NCBI RefSeq assembly: GCF_015291725.1
Contig: NZ_CP030038.1
Span: forward strand, 4,391,001-4,455,000
Direction of reading: 5' to 3'
Length of the DNA: 64,000 nt
DNA from: Bradyrhizobium sp. CCBAU 51765
GTDB lineage: Bacteria > Pseudomonadota > Alphaproteobacteria > Rhizobiales > Xanthobacteraceae
In this document: positions 6,842-14,693 of the stretch, in pieces
Numbering within the stretch: position 1 is the stretch's first letter
Layout: every line of letters starts with the position of its first letter
The notes under the pieces: model-generated
What the model saw: the letters and a program-made list of their open reading frames with translations, nothing else
What the model was told of the DNA's origin: nothing
The model's database searches: none
Program-made: the position numbers and the translations under genes

Positions 6842-7501
6842 ATGAAAACCGCACTTGTCTTCGGCGCAACCGGCTTCATCGGCTCGCATTTGCTGCGCGA
6901 CCTGTTGGACAGTCCCGACTATTCGCGGGTTGTGGCGGTAGCCCGTAAGCCGCTGGCGGTGAGCCATGCGAAGCTCACGGTGCTGATCGGCGATCTCGCG
7001 TCCCTGCCCGCACTCAAGCCGCAATTGGTTGCGGACGAGATCTTCATCGCGCTGGGGACGACGCGCAAGCACACCCCTGACGAGGCCGAGTACTACAAGA
7101 TCGATCATGATTATCCGGTGCTGGCGGCCGAGATCGCCAGGGCGAACGGCGCGCGGTCGGTGTTTCTGGTCACGGCCGTTGGCGCCAACGCCACCTCCAG
7201 CGTGTTCTATCTCAGGACCAAGGGCGAGGTGGAGCGGGACATTCTCTCGCTCGATTTCGAGCACACGCATATCTTCCGCCCGTCGATGATCCTCGGCGCG
7301 CGCGACGAGGACCGCCCGCGCGAACGCCTCATCATCGCGATATGGGGCCTGCTCAATCCGCTGCTCGTCGGCCCGACCGACCGGTATCGCGGGCTCGCCG
7401 GCAACGACATCGCGCACGCCATCGCGAAAGCCGCGCGGCATCAAACGGAGAAGGTGCGAATCTATCATTGGAAAGAGATGACGGCACTGCTTCGAACGTG
7501 A
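6842..7501 (+). CDS. NAD(P)H-binding oxidoreductase (atypical SDR)
   Basis: 219 residues. The N-terminus MKTALVFGATGFIGSHLLRD carries the Rossmann motif GATGFIG of extended/atypical short-chain dehydrogenases. Later conserved points are IALGTTRK, VTAVGAN and YLRTKGEVERD, where the Y...K pair sits as in the HTATIP2/YbjT-like group. The substrate is unknown. The last codons (LLRT and stop) are duplicated by a palindromic insertion just downstream (7487-7617). Confidence 0.8.
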   Translation: MKTALVFGATGFIGSHLLRDLLDSPDYSRVVAVARKPLAVSHAKLTVLIGDLASLPALKPQLVADEIFIALGTTRKHTPDEAEYYKIDHDYPVLAAEIARANGARSVFLVTAVGANATSSVFYLRTKGEVERDILSLDFEHTHIFRPSMILGARDEDRPRERLIIAIWGLLNPLLVGPTDRYRGLAGNDIAHAIAKAARHQTEKVRIYHWKEMTALLRT

Positions 7502-7617
7502 TGCGGTGCGTAGGATGGGTAGAGAGAAGCGAAACCCATCGCGGATCTTGCGTGACGAAAACATGATGGGTTTCGCAAGTGCTCAACCCATCCTACGAGC
7601 TGCTTCGAACGTGATGC
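7487..7617. repeat. Palindromic insert flanked by an 18-bp direct repeat
   Basis: CTGCTTCGAACGTGATGC occurs at 7487-7504 and again at 7600-7617. Between them lies a 95-base near-palindrome whose arms are GTAGGATGGGTAGAGAGAAG...ACCCATC and GATGGGTTTCGCAAGTGCTC...CCATCCTAC. This arm sequence is typical of rhizobial REP-like elements. The first direct repeat includes the final codons and stop of the preceding gene, so the insert landed at the very 3' end without harming it. Confidence 0.75.
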
Positions 7618-7752
7618 AGTCCGAGCCGAACCGACCCTTCACGCACATTTGCCTCGGCCCCCTGCCCCTCCTCTCCTTTTCCTGCTATCTCCTTCTCCCG
7701 CCGGCCCCGCCGCCGACCCAAAACTCTCCACCCGTTCCAGGGAGCAACAACC

Positions 7753-8205
7753 ATGCGATACCTCCACACCATGCTGCGCGTGCGCAATCTCGATGTCGCG
7801 CTGAAATTCTATGTCGATGCTTTCGGGCTGAAGGAGGTGCGGCGGATCGAGAACGACAAGGGGCGCTTCACGCTGGTGTTCCTGTGCTCGTCGGACGATC
7901 TCGAGGCGCTGAAGAAGCAGCCGCCGACGCGCGGCGCGCCGCTGGTCGAGCTCACCTACAATTGGGACGAGGAGACCTACGGCGAGGACCGCTTCTTCGG
8001 CCATCTCGCCTATGAGGTCGACGACATCTACGCCACCTGCGAGAAGCTGATGAAGGCCGGCGTCACCATCAACCGTCCCCCGCGCGACGGCAACATGGCC
8101 TTCGTCCGCTCGCCGGACCTGCACTCGATCGAGCTGCTGCAGAAGGGCGATCCGAAGCCGCCGCAGGAGCCGTGGGCGTCGATGCCGAACACCGGTCATT
8201 GGTAG
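7753..8205 (+). CDS. gloA: Lactoylglutathione lyase (glyoxalase I)
   Basis: 150-residue VOC-family protein that aligns by eye with GloA along its length (MRYLHTMLRVRNLDVALKFY; VELTYNW). The four metal ligands are present: H5, E66 in LVELTYNW, H84 in FGHLAYEVDD, and E127 in HSIELLQ. The enzyme isomerises the hemithioacetal of methylglyoxal and glutathione to S-lactoylglutathione in the cytosol. The tail (KPPQEPWASMPNTGHW) is longer than in E. coli. A GGGAGC site precedes the ATG. It appears monocistronic. Confidence 0.92.
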   Translation: MRYLHTMLRVRNLDVALKFYVDAFGLKEVRRIENDKGRFTLVFLCSSDDLEALKKQPPTRGAPLVELTYNWDEETYGEDRFFGHLAYEVDDIYATCEKLMKAGVTINRPPRDGNMAFVRSPDLHSIELLQKGDPKPPQEPWASMPNTGHW

Positions 8206-8274
8206 GTCTGCGCGCGGGAACAAGCGCGCACGGCCCGCGTTCACCCTCCAGTGAGGCAATTGGAGGAGGATGCG

Positions 8275-8355
8275 ATGGCGAGAGGGCTGTTGCTGTGGAT
8301 GCTTGGCGTACCGATCCCGGTGATCATTCTGTTGTGGTTGTTCTTCGGCCGCTGA
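8275..8355 (+). CDS. Membrane micropeptide, 26 aa
   Basis: MARGLLLWMLGVPIPVIILL then WLFFGR. It is a single membrane helix with a basic end, preceded by a near-perfect ribosome site (GGAGGAGG, five bases from ATG) and followed after 25 bases by an intrinsic terminator (8381-8405). The strong translation signals and the terminator make a real gene likely in spite of its size. Tiny proteins of this shape recur in Rhizobiales; function unknown. Confidence 0.7.
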   Translation: MARGLLLWMLGVPIPVIILLWLFFGR

Positions 8356-8380
8356 CCACCAGGTTGAACTTTGCAATGAG

Positions 8381-8405
8381 AGCTCCGCCGCGTGCGGAGC
8401 TTTTT
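8381..8405 (+). terminator. Intrinsic terminator
   Basis: Stem AGCTCCGC (8381-8388) pairs with GCGGAGCT (8394-8401), with loop CGCGT and a T tract. It closes the micropeptide transcript. Confidence 0.8.
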
Positions 8406-8492
8406 GCATGAGGGCGCGCCGCATTCGCGCATCGCTCGACGCGGCGAATTCCGCTATCACCCGCAGCTAGCGACAATGCGGGGAGACGCTTC

Positions 8493-9131
8493 ATGCCTGA
8501 GACCAAGCCGACGATCTGGGGCCGCGCCAATTCGGTCAACGTGCAGAAGGTGCTGTGGTGCTGCACCGAGCTCGGCCTCGCTTACGAGCGCATCGATGCC
8601 GGCATGAGTTACGGCAGGACGCGCGAGGCCGAGTATCTCGCGATGAACCCCAATGCGCGGATCCCGACGCTGGTCGAGGGCGACTTCGTGCTGTGGGAGT
8701 CCAACTCGATCATGCGCTATCTCTGCCTCACGCATGGAAGCGGCACGCCGATCTACCCGGAGGCGCCGAAGCAGCGCGCCTCGGTCGACCGCTGGCTCGA
8801 CTGGACGCTGTCGACCGTGCAGCCGGTCGACCGCCCGGTGTTCTGGGGCATCGTGCGCACGGCGCCCGCCGAACGCGACATGATCCAGGTGCAGCGCGAT
8901 GCCGATGCCGCCGCCGAGGTCTGGGCCATCGCCGACCGCCTGCTCTCATCGCGCCGCTTCATCGAGGGCGATGCGTTCACGCTGGCCGACATCGCGATCG
9001 GGTCCTATGCGCGGCGCTGGCTCGGGGTCGAAGGCATCCGCCGGCCGGCGCAGCCACACCTCACCCGCTGGCTCGCCGAGCTCGGCAAACGGCCCGGATT
9101 TGCGCAATTCGTCGCACCGCCGATGTCGTGA
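8493..9131 (+). CDS. Glutathione S-transferase family protein
   Basis: 212 residues with an N-terminal thioredoxin-like domain (1-80: IWGRANSVNVQKVLWCCTEL, cis-Pro in ARIPTLVEGD, and the glutathione-contacting ESNSIMRYL) and an all-helical C-terminal domain holding the N-capping motif FTLADIAIGSYARRWL. The catalytic Ser/Cys of bacterial GSTs would fall near RANSVNVQ. Likely cytosolic detoxification or isomerisation; substrate not predictable. A GGGAG site lies upstream of the ATG. Confidence 0.9.
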   Translation: MPETKPTIWGRANSVNVQKVLWCCTELGLAYERIDAGMSYGRTREAEYLAMNPNARIPTLVEGDFVLWESNSIMRYLCLTHGSGTPIYPEAPKQRASVDRWLDWTLSTVQPVDRPVFWGIVRTAPAERDMIQVQRDADAAAEVWAIADRLLSSRRFIEGDAFTLADIAIGSYARRWLGVEGIRRPAQPHLTRWLAELGKRPGFAQFVAPPMS

Positions 9132-9257
9132 GCGCCGGCAGGGTGCAAGCTGCGGCGATCGCGCGAAGAATCGTCGTGCCGGCGCAACCGTCCGGCGCCA
9201 CGGCAGCGCTTGACGGCTACTGTGCATGGGGTTGTTTTCGCAGTTTTTGTTGTGGGC

Positions 9258-9425
9258 CTAGCGCCAGCCGCGCTCGACCAGCAGGACGGCGATGATGAGC
9301 ACCAGCGTCACCACGGCGGTCGCCAGCCGGGCCGTCCAGCTCAGGCCGCGGCCGACCCACCACAGCAGCGCGCAATACATCATGATGGGAACGATGAGGT
9401 CGAGCCGCAGCAGGTCCGCCGGCAT
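9258..9425 (-). CDS. Small membrane protein, 55 aa
   Basis: Minus-strand gene of 56 codons starting MPADLLRLDLIVPIMMYCAL and continuing LWWVGRGLSWTARLATAVVT, then LVLIIAVLLVERGWR. It has two hydrophobic helices with a short polar turn. It ends 6 bases upstream of nothing obvious and begins 5 bases after the stop of the secreted protein at 9431-9676, suggesting one transcript. The GTG/ATG choice is clear (ATG 9425). Unknown function. Confidence 0.5.
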   Translation of the reverse strand: MPADLLRLDLIVPIMMYCALLWWVGRGLSWTARLATAVVTLVLIIAVLLVERGWR

Positions 9426-9430
9426 GGCCC

Positions 9431-9676
9431 TTAGCGCCTGACGCTGGTGTCGATGCTGATCGAGCCACCGACCTTCACGCAGGTCCCGGTGCCCTCGACC
9501 ATGACGAAGCGCGGGCCGTAGGAGGCGCAGGAGCCCGCTCTTGCCTTTCCGGCGGCGCTTTTCAACGGCAGGGCATTGCCCGCTTGCTGCCGTTCGGCAG
9601 GCGCGAGGCGGAGGCTCTCGGCCGCGGCCGCAGACGTGGCCAGCAACGAGATCAGGATGAGGAGCGGCGTACGCAT
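9431..9676 (-). CDS. Small secreted protein with porin N-terminus-like motif
   Basis: 81 residues from ATG 9676. Signal peptide MRTPLLILISLLATSAAAA, then a short linker. The mature core CASYGPRFVMVEGTGTCVKV-GG resembles the N-terminal signature of alphaproteobacterial porins (C..YG.GF..(I/V)PGTDTC(I/M)K.GG), including the Cys pair spaced as in those porins, but the barrel is absent. It may be a stand-alone domain or an evolved porin fragment. It lies between a PilZ gene and a tiny membrane protein, all on the minus strand. Confidence 0.65.
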   Translation of the reverse strand: MRTPLLILISLLATSAAAAESLRLAPAERQQAGNALPLKSAAGKARAGSCASYGPRFVMVEGTGTCVKVGGSISIDTSVRR

Positions 9677-9732
9677 CGCCGCCTTGTAGCCCGGACCGGC
9701 GGGACGCGCCATCGGGGCGTTCGCGTCCGCGA

Positions 9733-9987
9733 TCAGATGAACCTGACGCCGGCCGACTTGCCGCGGCGCCAGACCACCTGGCAGCTCCGCCCGGTGCGCG
9801 CGTCGCGCGCGAAGGCCATCCGGATCACGCCCGGAAGCTGGCTCGCGTCCTCGTCCAGCGTGATTCTCGCGCCCGTGTCGGAGATGTCCTGGACCAGGCA
9901 ATGCCGCGCGGCGAAGCCGCCGTCGAGCGTGATCCAGGCGTGCTGCGACAGCAGCTTGCGGGCTGCGCGCTTTTTCGGCGGAGGCAT
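9733..9987 (-). CDS. PilZ domain protein, 84 aa
   Basis: Single PilZ domain. The start is a basic segment (PPPKKRAARKLLSQHAWI) that holds the RxxxR-like part, followed by the conserved CLVQDISDTGARITL, matching the (D/N)xSxxG motif, and the final strands QVVWRRGKSAGVRFI. PilZ domains usually bind cyclic di-GMP, though single-domain rhizobial versions often lack one arginine and the first motif here is not canonical, so binding is uncertain. A diguanylate cyclase is encoded elsewhere in the window (61000). Confidence 0.85.
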   Translation of the reverse strand: MPPPKKRAARKLLSQHAWITLDGGFAARHCLVQDISDTGARITLDEDASQLPGVIRMAFARDARTGRSCQVVWRRGKSAGVRFI

Positions 9988-10102
9988 TTGGAAAATCTCC
10001 CGCTCCAGCGCTACGCAGGGAACCCTAAGAAACCGTTGAAATCGCCCCCGATGCCCTCCCGGCCCGCGCTATCCACGGGCGCCAAAACCGTTCCCGAACG
10101 GC

Positions 10103-10131
10103 TTGCCCGGGAGCGCAAACGCCACTATACG
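10103..10131 (+). promoter_or_regulatory. Candidate sigma-70 promoter of tRNA-Glu
   Basis: TTGCCC (10103-10108), 17 bases, TATACG (10126-10131). The expected start near 10138 would give a leader of about 70 nt before the tRNA at 10209. Confidence 0.5.
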
Positions 10132-10208
10132 TTCGCCCGCTGCAAGCCGCCGGGCGCTGTTCGGCCGGCCAGCGGCCGTGCCGCGGCAAGCGGCGGGGCC
10201 CTGCGTTT

Positions 10209-10283
10209 GCTCCCTTCGTCTATCGGTTAGGACGCCACCCTTTCACGGTGGAGAGAGCGGTTCGATTCCGCTAGGGAGCGCCA
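10209..10283 (+). tRNA. tRNA-Glu (TTC)
   Basis: A full cloverleaf can be drawn. Acceptor arms are GCTCCCT and AGGGAGC, followed by G and an encoded CCA (10281-10283). The anticodon stem CCACC/GGTGG encloses CTTTCAC with anticodon TTC at 10242-10244. The T arm is AGCGG-TTCGATT-CCGCT. The D loop contains GGTTAG. Length 75. It decodes GAA/GAG. No integrase or attachment repeat is visible nearby. Confidence 0.97.
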
Positions 10284-10384
10284 GCTGCGCTGGTGGCTCG
10301 CCAAAGGCGACAAATCCACCGCCGCGGCATGAACTCCCCGCCTCCGCCCTCCGACCAATCTCCGATCGGAACCGGTACAGGCCC

Positions 10385-11053
10385 ATGGAGCCACGCGAGA
10401 CCATGCCCAACAGCCATTCCGGCGCTGCCCCGCAGCCGCCGGCCTGGATGCATCGCGCGGCACCCCATGCGCCGGACCGGCGCGCCAGGATGCTCGCGCA
10501 CATGACGCGCGCCAGATCGCTTCCGCAGCGCCTGGCCGCGGCTGCGCAGCCCAAGACGCAGCCCCGGACATCGTCGCCGCTCGCGGCGGGCATGACGATT
10601 TTCGGTGATGCCTGCGGCTACGCAATCCTGTTCGGCCTCATTGCGCTCCTGTTCCAGTCCAGCGTTCCTCTCTACCTCGGCGCGTTTCTCTTCCTGGGCG
10701 ACGGCACGCGCATCGAAAACGCGCTCGGAGCGATCGGGATCAGATTCGTGCCCGATACGATCGGCCCCGAGATCGTCAAGGGCTCCGTGTTCTGGTTCGC
10801 CTGGATCGCGCTGCTCGTGTCCATGAGAAGCTCCGTCCCCGCCGTTCTCGCCGCGTGGATGCCACCGGCCGCCTCATGGTTTTGGATCGCCGGCATCGCT
10901 CTCGCGCTCGCCACTTTCGATGCGCTCGCCGCGCTGACGATCCGGCGCGCAGGTCCGTGGTTCAACTTGTCGATCAGGCCGGACGGCCTGGCCTGGACGA
11001 CGATAAAGACCGTCCTTCTCGTCGGCGTGTTGGTGCTGCTCGGGCTGGTCTGA
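10385..11053 (+). CDS. Membrane protein of unknown function
   Basis: The coding frame stays open back through the tRNA, so the start must lie after 10283; the ATG at 10385 (MEPRETMPNSHSG...) or 10403 are best. The first ~65 residues are polar and basic. The rest has four predicted membrane helices (YAILFGLIALLFQ, VFWFAWIALLVSM, WFWIAGIALALATF, and TIKTVLLVGVLVLLGLV). No family recognised. Read-through from the tRNA promoter is possible. Confidence 0.6.
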   Translation: MEPRETMPNSHSGAAPQPPAWMHRAAPHAPDRRARMLAHMTRARSLPQRLAAAAQPKTQPRTSSPLAAGMTIFGDACGYAILFGLIALLFQSSVPLYLGAFLFLGDGTRIENALGAIGIRFVPDTIGPEIVKGSVFWFAWIALLVSMRSSVPAVLAAWMPPAASWFWIAGIALALATFDALAALTIRRAGPWFNLSIRPDGLAWTTIKTVLLVGVLVLLGLV

Positions 11054-11227
11054 ACGCCACAGATTCCGCAGCGACGATGTTGCGACCTTACGCCGCGAGC
11101 CATCACTCAACTCTGGTCTGCGCATTTACCGGAAATTTACCCCTGCTCATGAGTGCCGGTGTCAATTGCTTAGAGTTTGGCCGCTACGCGTGGAACTACG
11201 GGAATCATCCAAAACAGATCGGCGCTC

Positions 11228-11848
11228 ATGTCCGTCGAAGAGTTCCTCCGGCAACGGGCAGTGGACGTTGCCGTGAGCGGCAGCTACTCGCTGCCTCGCT
11301 GGTACGATTGCGAGGGCAAGCTGCGCAGCTTCGCCTGCCGGACCAAGCGCGTCTCGCCCTTCCGCATGATCGTGGACGTGCCTGTCGTCGGCAAGGTCGG
11401 CGAGCGCGTGACCTCCTACTTCCAGGATTTCGGCGAATTCCAGTGCACCATCAGCGCGACGCTGAAGGCAGGCTTCCTGATGGAGCTCGACATGACGCGG
11501 GCGCGGCGCGCCTGGATGTCGGAAAAGCTGACCTGGCTCGAGAAGAAGCAGAAGGATGCCAGCGTTCGCGAGCTGCGGCGTGACGCGCGCTTCGTTCCGC
11601 AGGTCTCGCACACTGTCCTGACCCTCGCGGACGGGAGCGCTCATTCCTGCTTCATCATCGACGTCTCGACCGCTGGCGTCGCGGTGTCCTCCGAGTTCGA
11701 TCCGCCAGTCGGAACCCCGCTTGCGGTCGGCGCCTGCGCCGGGCGGGTGATCCGCAAATTCGCGCATGGCTTTGCGGTCAAATTCGCCGAGAGGCAATCC
11801 CGGGACGACCTCGTCCGCCTGATCGTGCGCTCATCGCAGCCGGCCTGA
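11228..11848 (+). CDS. PilZ domain protein with N-terminal PilZ-like half
   Basis: 206 residues from ATG 11228. The C-terminal half (about 115-206) begins RELRRDARFVPQVSHTVLTL, giving the RxxxR motif (RRDAR), and continues FIIDVSTAGVAVSS (DxSxxG motif) and AHGFAVKF, a near-complete cyclic di-GMP-binding PilZ. The N-terminal half (SYSLPRWYDCEGKLRSFACR...VTSYFQDFGEFQCTISATL) looks like a diverged second PilZ/YcgR-N-like barrel. Proposed role: c-di-GMP effector, target unknown. Confidence 0.8.
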   Translation: MSVEEFLRQRAVDVAVSGSYSLPRWYDCEGKLRSFACRTKRVSPFRMIVDVPVVGKVGERVTSYFQDFGEFQCTISATLKAGFLMELDMTRARRAWMSEKLTWLEKKQKDASVRELRRDARFVPQVSHTVLTLADGSAHSCFIIDVSTAGVAVSSEFDPPVGTPLAVGACAGRVIRKFAHGFAVKFAERQSRDDLVRLIVRSSQPA

Positions 11849-11951
11849 TCCACCGCATCGCTGCCCTATCGCGGCCAAAATGCGGTATCAGCCTATGTAG
11901 GTCTGTGCCTCGGGCCGGACGTCATGTGCAGACTTGCGCTCGGGGGACCGA

Positions 11952-12224
11952 ATGGCAGTCGACAAGATCACAGCTGATAAAATCACGGTCGATAAGATCA
12001 CTTGGGACAGGGTCGGCCGGGTCACCGAGCCCGGCCGCTACATGTACACGTTCGGCTGGCTCACCATCACCGCCGGCGATATCGAGATCTGGAAGCGATA
12101 CCCGCAGGCCGCGTTCACCCTGCTGGCGCAACCGGCCGATCCGGACGCATCGATCGGCGAAGAATTCCACCTCGGCGCCTTCGACGTCGCTCCCGGCGCG
12201 CCGCCGCCGTTCACCACGCATTGA
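11952..12224 (+). CDS. Hypothetical protein with DKIT repeats, 90 aa
   Basis: ATG 11952 follows GGGGGA. The N-terminus has an exact repeating unit: DKITADKITVDKITWD. The rest (VGRVTEPGRYMYTFGWLTIT...IWKRYPQAAFTLLAQP) resembles small rhizobial proteins of unknown function with a compact beta domain. No signal peptide. The triple DKIT is encoded by near-identical 15-base units and may vary in length between strains. Confidence 0.6.
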   Translation: MAVDKITADKITVDKITWDRVGRVTEPGRYMYTFGWLTITAGDIEIWKRYPQAAFTLLAQPADPDASIGEEFHLGAFDVAPGAPPPFTTH

Positions 12225-12319
12225 AGAACGACTTCGGGACCGCCGAGTCGCTGCCGCGCAAGCGGCATTTCCTGTCATGGACGGCTACGCCAGGCGCGGC
12301 CGGCGCGGGAACGTCTGGC

Positions 12320-12499
12320 ATGTGCATTGCTTTATCCATCGCCATGATACACATCCCTGCCGACGATCAGGCTTTCCTGCTGGTGCTCATTGTCTTCTGC
12401 CTCGGCACGTGCCTGGTCCGTGCATTCTGGGAGCTGGAGCAGATGCGGTCACGCCGGATCGCAGGCCCGCCCCGCAGGCGCACAACGAAGCGGGACTAG
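12320..12499 (+). CDS. Putative small membrane protein, 59 aa
   Basis: MCIALSIAMIHIPADDQAFL then LVLIVFCLGTCLVRAFWELE, followed by a basic tail (QMRSRRIAGPPRRRTTKRD). One clear membrane helix and a positive-inside tail make it plausible. The start may instead be ATG 12344. No strong ribosome site is visible. Not recognised. Confidence 0.4.
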   Translation: MCIALSIAMIHIPADDQAFLLVLIVFCLGTCLVRAFWELEQMRSRRIAGPPRRRTTKRD

Positions 12500-12827
12500 G
12501 GCCACGGGCCGCCGCGCGCTGCCTTGGACAGGCCATCCCGCCCGCGAATCGGCTGCCGCGACAGGTGCGCAGTGAATCGAAGAAACCTGCGCATTTCCTT
12601 GATCTGGCTTGCCAATCCCGCCCCGACATCCGACGCACGGTCGCTGCCATGGATGACGAGCATTTTTTGTCATGCAATTGATTGCGCTTGTATTCTACTT
12701 CCTCCCGGGCGACGGGAATGAACGGCAGCTGTCGCCGGCGTTCAGCGAGCCGACAGCAGGCGCATGACACATGGTCGCATCGGCCCGACGTAGATAAGCG
12801 GATCAAGGGAACCTATTTTCGGCGCCA
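12500..12827. other. Intergenic stretch without a supported gene
   Basis: 328 bases. The only short frame, from ATG 12671 (31 codons, beginning MQLIALVFYFLPGD), lacks a ribosome site. I see no repeat, hairpin terminator or convincing promoter. Confidence 0.5.
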
Positions 12828-13868
12828 ATGTACCTGATCGAAGCGCTCCCCACCGTCATTGGAACTGCGGCCATCGCCCCGGCGCTGCTGATGCTGTGGC
12901 TTGTCATTGCTGCTGAAGAGCGCCCTGGCCCGCCGGCCCAGGTCTGGACTGCCTTCCTGCTCGGCGCGGCCAGCATTTCTCTCCTGGGCCTTGCCCGCGC
13001 TCCCTTCGCCAAGATGGTCGCGGCCCCCGACGACCCCTGGGCGGCGCTGGCCATGCATTCGATCTTCGGCGTCGCGCTGCCTGAGGAGGCGGTCAAGGTG
13101 ATCGCCATCGTGCTGATTTCGTCGACCAAGCGGCGGACCTTCTCCAATCCAATGGACACCGTGGTCTATGGCGCCGCGGTCGGCCTCGGCTTCGCCGCCT
13201 ACGAGAACCTCGCCTATCTGGTCCAGCACGCGGAGATGTGGCGCTCGCTGGCCGCCCTGCGCAGCGTGCTGACCGTGCCCTTCCACGGCGCACTCGGCAT
13301 CATCGCGGGCGCCTACCTGACGATCGCACGCGCAGGGACGGCACTGGGCGCGAACCGCCGCCATCGCGACTGGGCACGCCTCTCCAGCCGGCTATTGATC
13401 TTCGCCGCCCCGCTCGCGCTGCATTCGGCCTTCGACTTCCCGCTGCTGGCGCTCCAGCGCATGCCCGATCTCGATCCGACGCTCCGGATGTGGCTGGGCG
13501 CCGCGAGCCTCCTGGTCGGCTTCGGCTCGATTGCTTTCGCCATCCGCCTGGTCCGGCGCGTCGCGCGCCACCATGCGCCGCGGACCGATGTCGCGCGCGA
13601 GCGGCTCAGCCAGCTCCGCCGGATGTGGGCGCTGCTGCTGGCCGGCGGCGGCATCGGCTTTCTGGGGCTCGCCTTCGTGCTGACCTCGATCCATCACTGG
13701 CTGATCAATCCCGAGCGCAACCTGACGCTGGCGCTGATCCCGATTGGTTTCGTCTCGATCCTGCTCGGCCTCGCGCTTCTGATTGTCACGACGGCGATCT
13801 ACATTCTCGGCCGCAACCGCATCCGCACCAGCGCGGAAGGCTTTTCGTCGGCGCCCGGCGGCGGCTGA
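12828..13868 (+). CDS. PrsW family intramembrane metalloprotease
   Basis: 346 residues, about eight to nine membrane helices. The CAAX-protease/PrsW superfamily motifs are visible in order: EEAVK (about 85-89), GFAAYEN (about 120), the helix with PFHGALG (about 153) and HSAFDF (about 199). The Glu pair and the His residues would coordinate the metal inside the membrane. In Bacillus PrsW cleaves the anti-sigma factor RsiW; here no anti-sigma factor is adjacent, so the substrate is unknown. The C-terminal four helices form an extension beyond the protease core. Confidence 0.85.
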   Translation: MYLIEALPTVIGTAAIAPALLMLWLVIAAEERPGPPAQVWTAFLLGAASISLLGLARAPFAKMVAAPDDPWAALAMHSIFGVALPEEAVKVIAIVLISSTKRRTFSNPMDTVVYGAAVGLGFAAYENLAYLVQHAEMWRSLAALRSVLTVPFHGALGIIAGAYLTIARAGTALGANRRHRDWARLSSRLLIFAAPLALHSAFDFPLLALQRMPDLDPTLRMWLGAASLLVGFGSIAFAIRLVRRVARHHAPRTDVARERLSQLRRMWALLLAGGGIGFLGLAFVLTSIHHWLINPERNLTLALIPIGFVSILLGLALLIVTTAIYILGRNRIRTSAEGFSSAPGGG

Positions 13869-13941
13869 GCCGCGCGATGGCAGGCGCGGTGCACACATAC
13901 TAGATTGAGCGGCATGGGCTGCTGACGAGATCGAGGACTTC

Positions 13942-14520
13942 ATGACATCGCCTGAGGAATTTTCACGGCTGCAATCCGCAATGAACCAGGCGGTCAAGAC
14001 GCATTGGAAGGCCTTCCTGTTCGAGGGCATTCTGCTCGTGGTTCTCGGCATAGCCGCATTGGTCCTGCCGCCGCTCGCGAGTCTTGCGACGGCGATCTTC
14101 CTCGGCTGGATGTTTCTGATCGGCGGCATCGGCGGACTGATCGCGACCTACTGGGCGCGCAGCTCGCCAGGCTTCTGGTGGTCGCTGATCTCGGCCGCGC
14201 TGGCCGTCCTTACCGGTATGCTGCTGCTGGCCCGGCCGATGCAGGCCGTGCTGACGCTGACCATCGTGCTCGGCGCCTATTTCCTCGCCGAGGGCGTCGC
14301 CACCATCATGTACGCGCTGGAGCACCGCCGCGAGCTGAGCGGCCGCTGGTCGTGGCTCCTGGTCTCCGGTCTCGTCGACATCGCGATCTCGTTCATGGTG
14401 ATCACGGGACTGCCAAGCTCGGCGGACTGGGCGATCGGCGTGCTCGTCGGCATCAACCTGCTGTTCGGCGGCGCCTCCCTGATTGGAATGGCCTTGGCCG
14501 CACGCAAGAACGACACCTGA
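13942..14520 (+). CDS. hdeD: HdeD family membrane protein
   Basis: 192 residues, six predicted helices in the DUF308/HdeD pattern (AFLFEGILLVVLGIAALVLP; AIFLGWMFLIGGIGGL; SAALAVLTGMLLLARP; ...GASLIGMALAARK). HdeD in E. coli supports acid resistance at high cell density. GAGGA precedes the ATG. Its stop is followed by the predicted aromatic attenuator region of the next gene, so it is probably a separate transcript. Confidence 0.85.
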   Translation: MTSPEEFSRLQSAMNQAVKTHWKAFLFEGILLVVLGIAALVLPPLASLATAIFLGWMFLIGGIGGLIATYWARSSPGFWWSLISAALAVLTGMLLLARPMQAVLTLTIVLGAYFLAEGVATIMYALEHRRELSGRWSWLLVSGLVDIAISFMVITGLPSSADWAIGVLVGINLLFGGASLIGMALAARKNDT

Positions 14521-14553
14521 GACACGCCCGTGGTCCTTGTGCCGTTTTGGGGG

Positions 14554-14582
14554 GTGACAACCCGCCAGCGGCAGGCTATATG
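14554..14582 (+). promoter_or_regulatory. Candidate promoter of the leader peptide and DAHP synthase
   Basis: GTGACA (14554-14559), 17 bases, TATATG (14577-14582). A start seven bases after the -10 falls at 14590, exactly the A of the leader peptide ATG, so the transcript would be leaderless, as described for trpL in Sinorhizobium meliloti. Confidence 0.6.
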
Positions 14583-14589
14583 GCCAGCC

Positions 14590-14670
14590 ATGATCACCGT
14601 CGCCACCAGTTATTTTTGGTACTTTAGCTACGACAGCTCGCTGGCGGCGGGAGGATCGCGCTCAATCTGA
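14590..14670 (+). CDS. Predicted aromatic-rich leader peptide, 26 aa
   Basis: MITVATSYFWYFSYDSSLAA then GGSRSI. Six of seven codons from 14611 to 14631 encode Tyr, Phe or Trp (YFWYFSY), the composition expected where ribosome stalling reports the supply of aromatic amino acids. There is no Shine-Dalgarno, consistent with a leaderless mRNA starting at the ATG. It ends 24 bases before the terminator hairpin and 86 bases before a DAHP synthase gene. Function as attenuator leader is inference, but placement, composition and RNA structure agree. Confidence 0.75.
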   Translation: MITVATSYFWYFSYDSSLAAGGSRSI

Positions 14671-14693
14671 CACATTGCAGCAAACGTCCGAAC

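Noticed and set aside
10209..10283. tRNA-Glu as an integration site of a genomic island
   Set aside because: No integrase gene and no second copy of the tRNA 3' end in the window.
10103..10384. N-terminal extension of the membrane protein across the tRNA
   Set aside because: Coding through a tRNA gene is implausible; the translated part is low-complexity.
14562..14647. CCGCCAGCG at 14562-14570 pairing with 14639-14647 as a third attenuator helix
   Set aside because: The upstream arm lies between the -35 and -10 of the proposed promoter, so it would not be transcribed.
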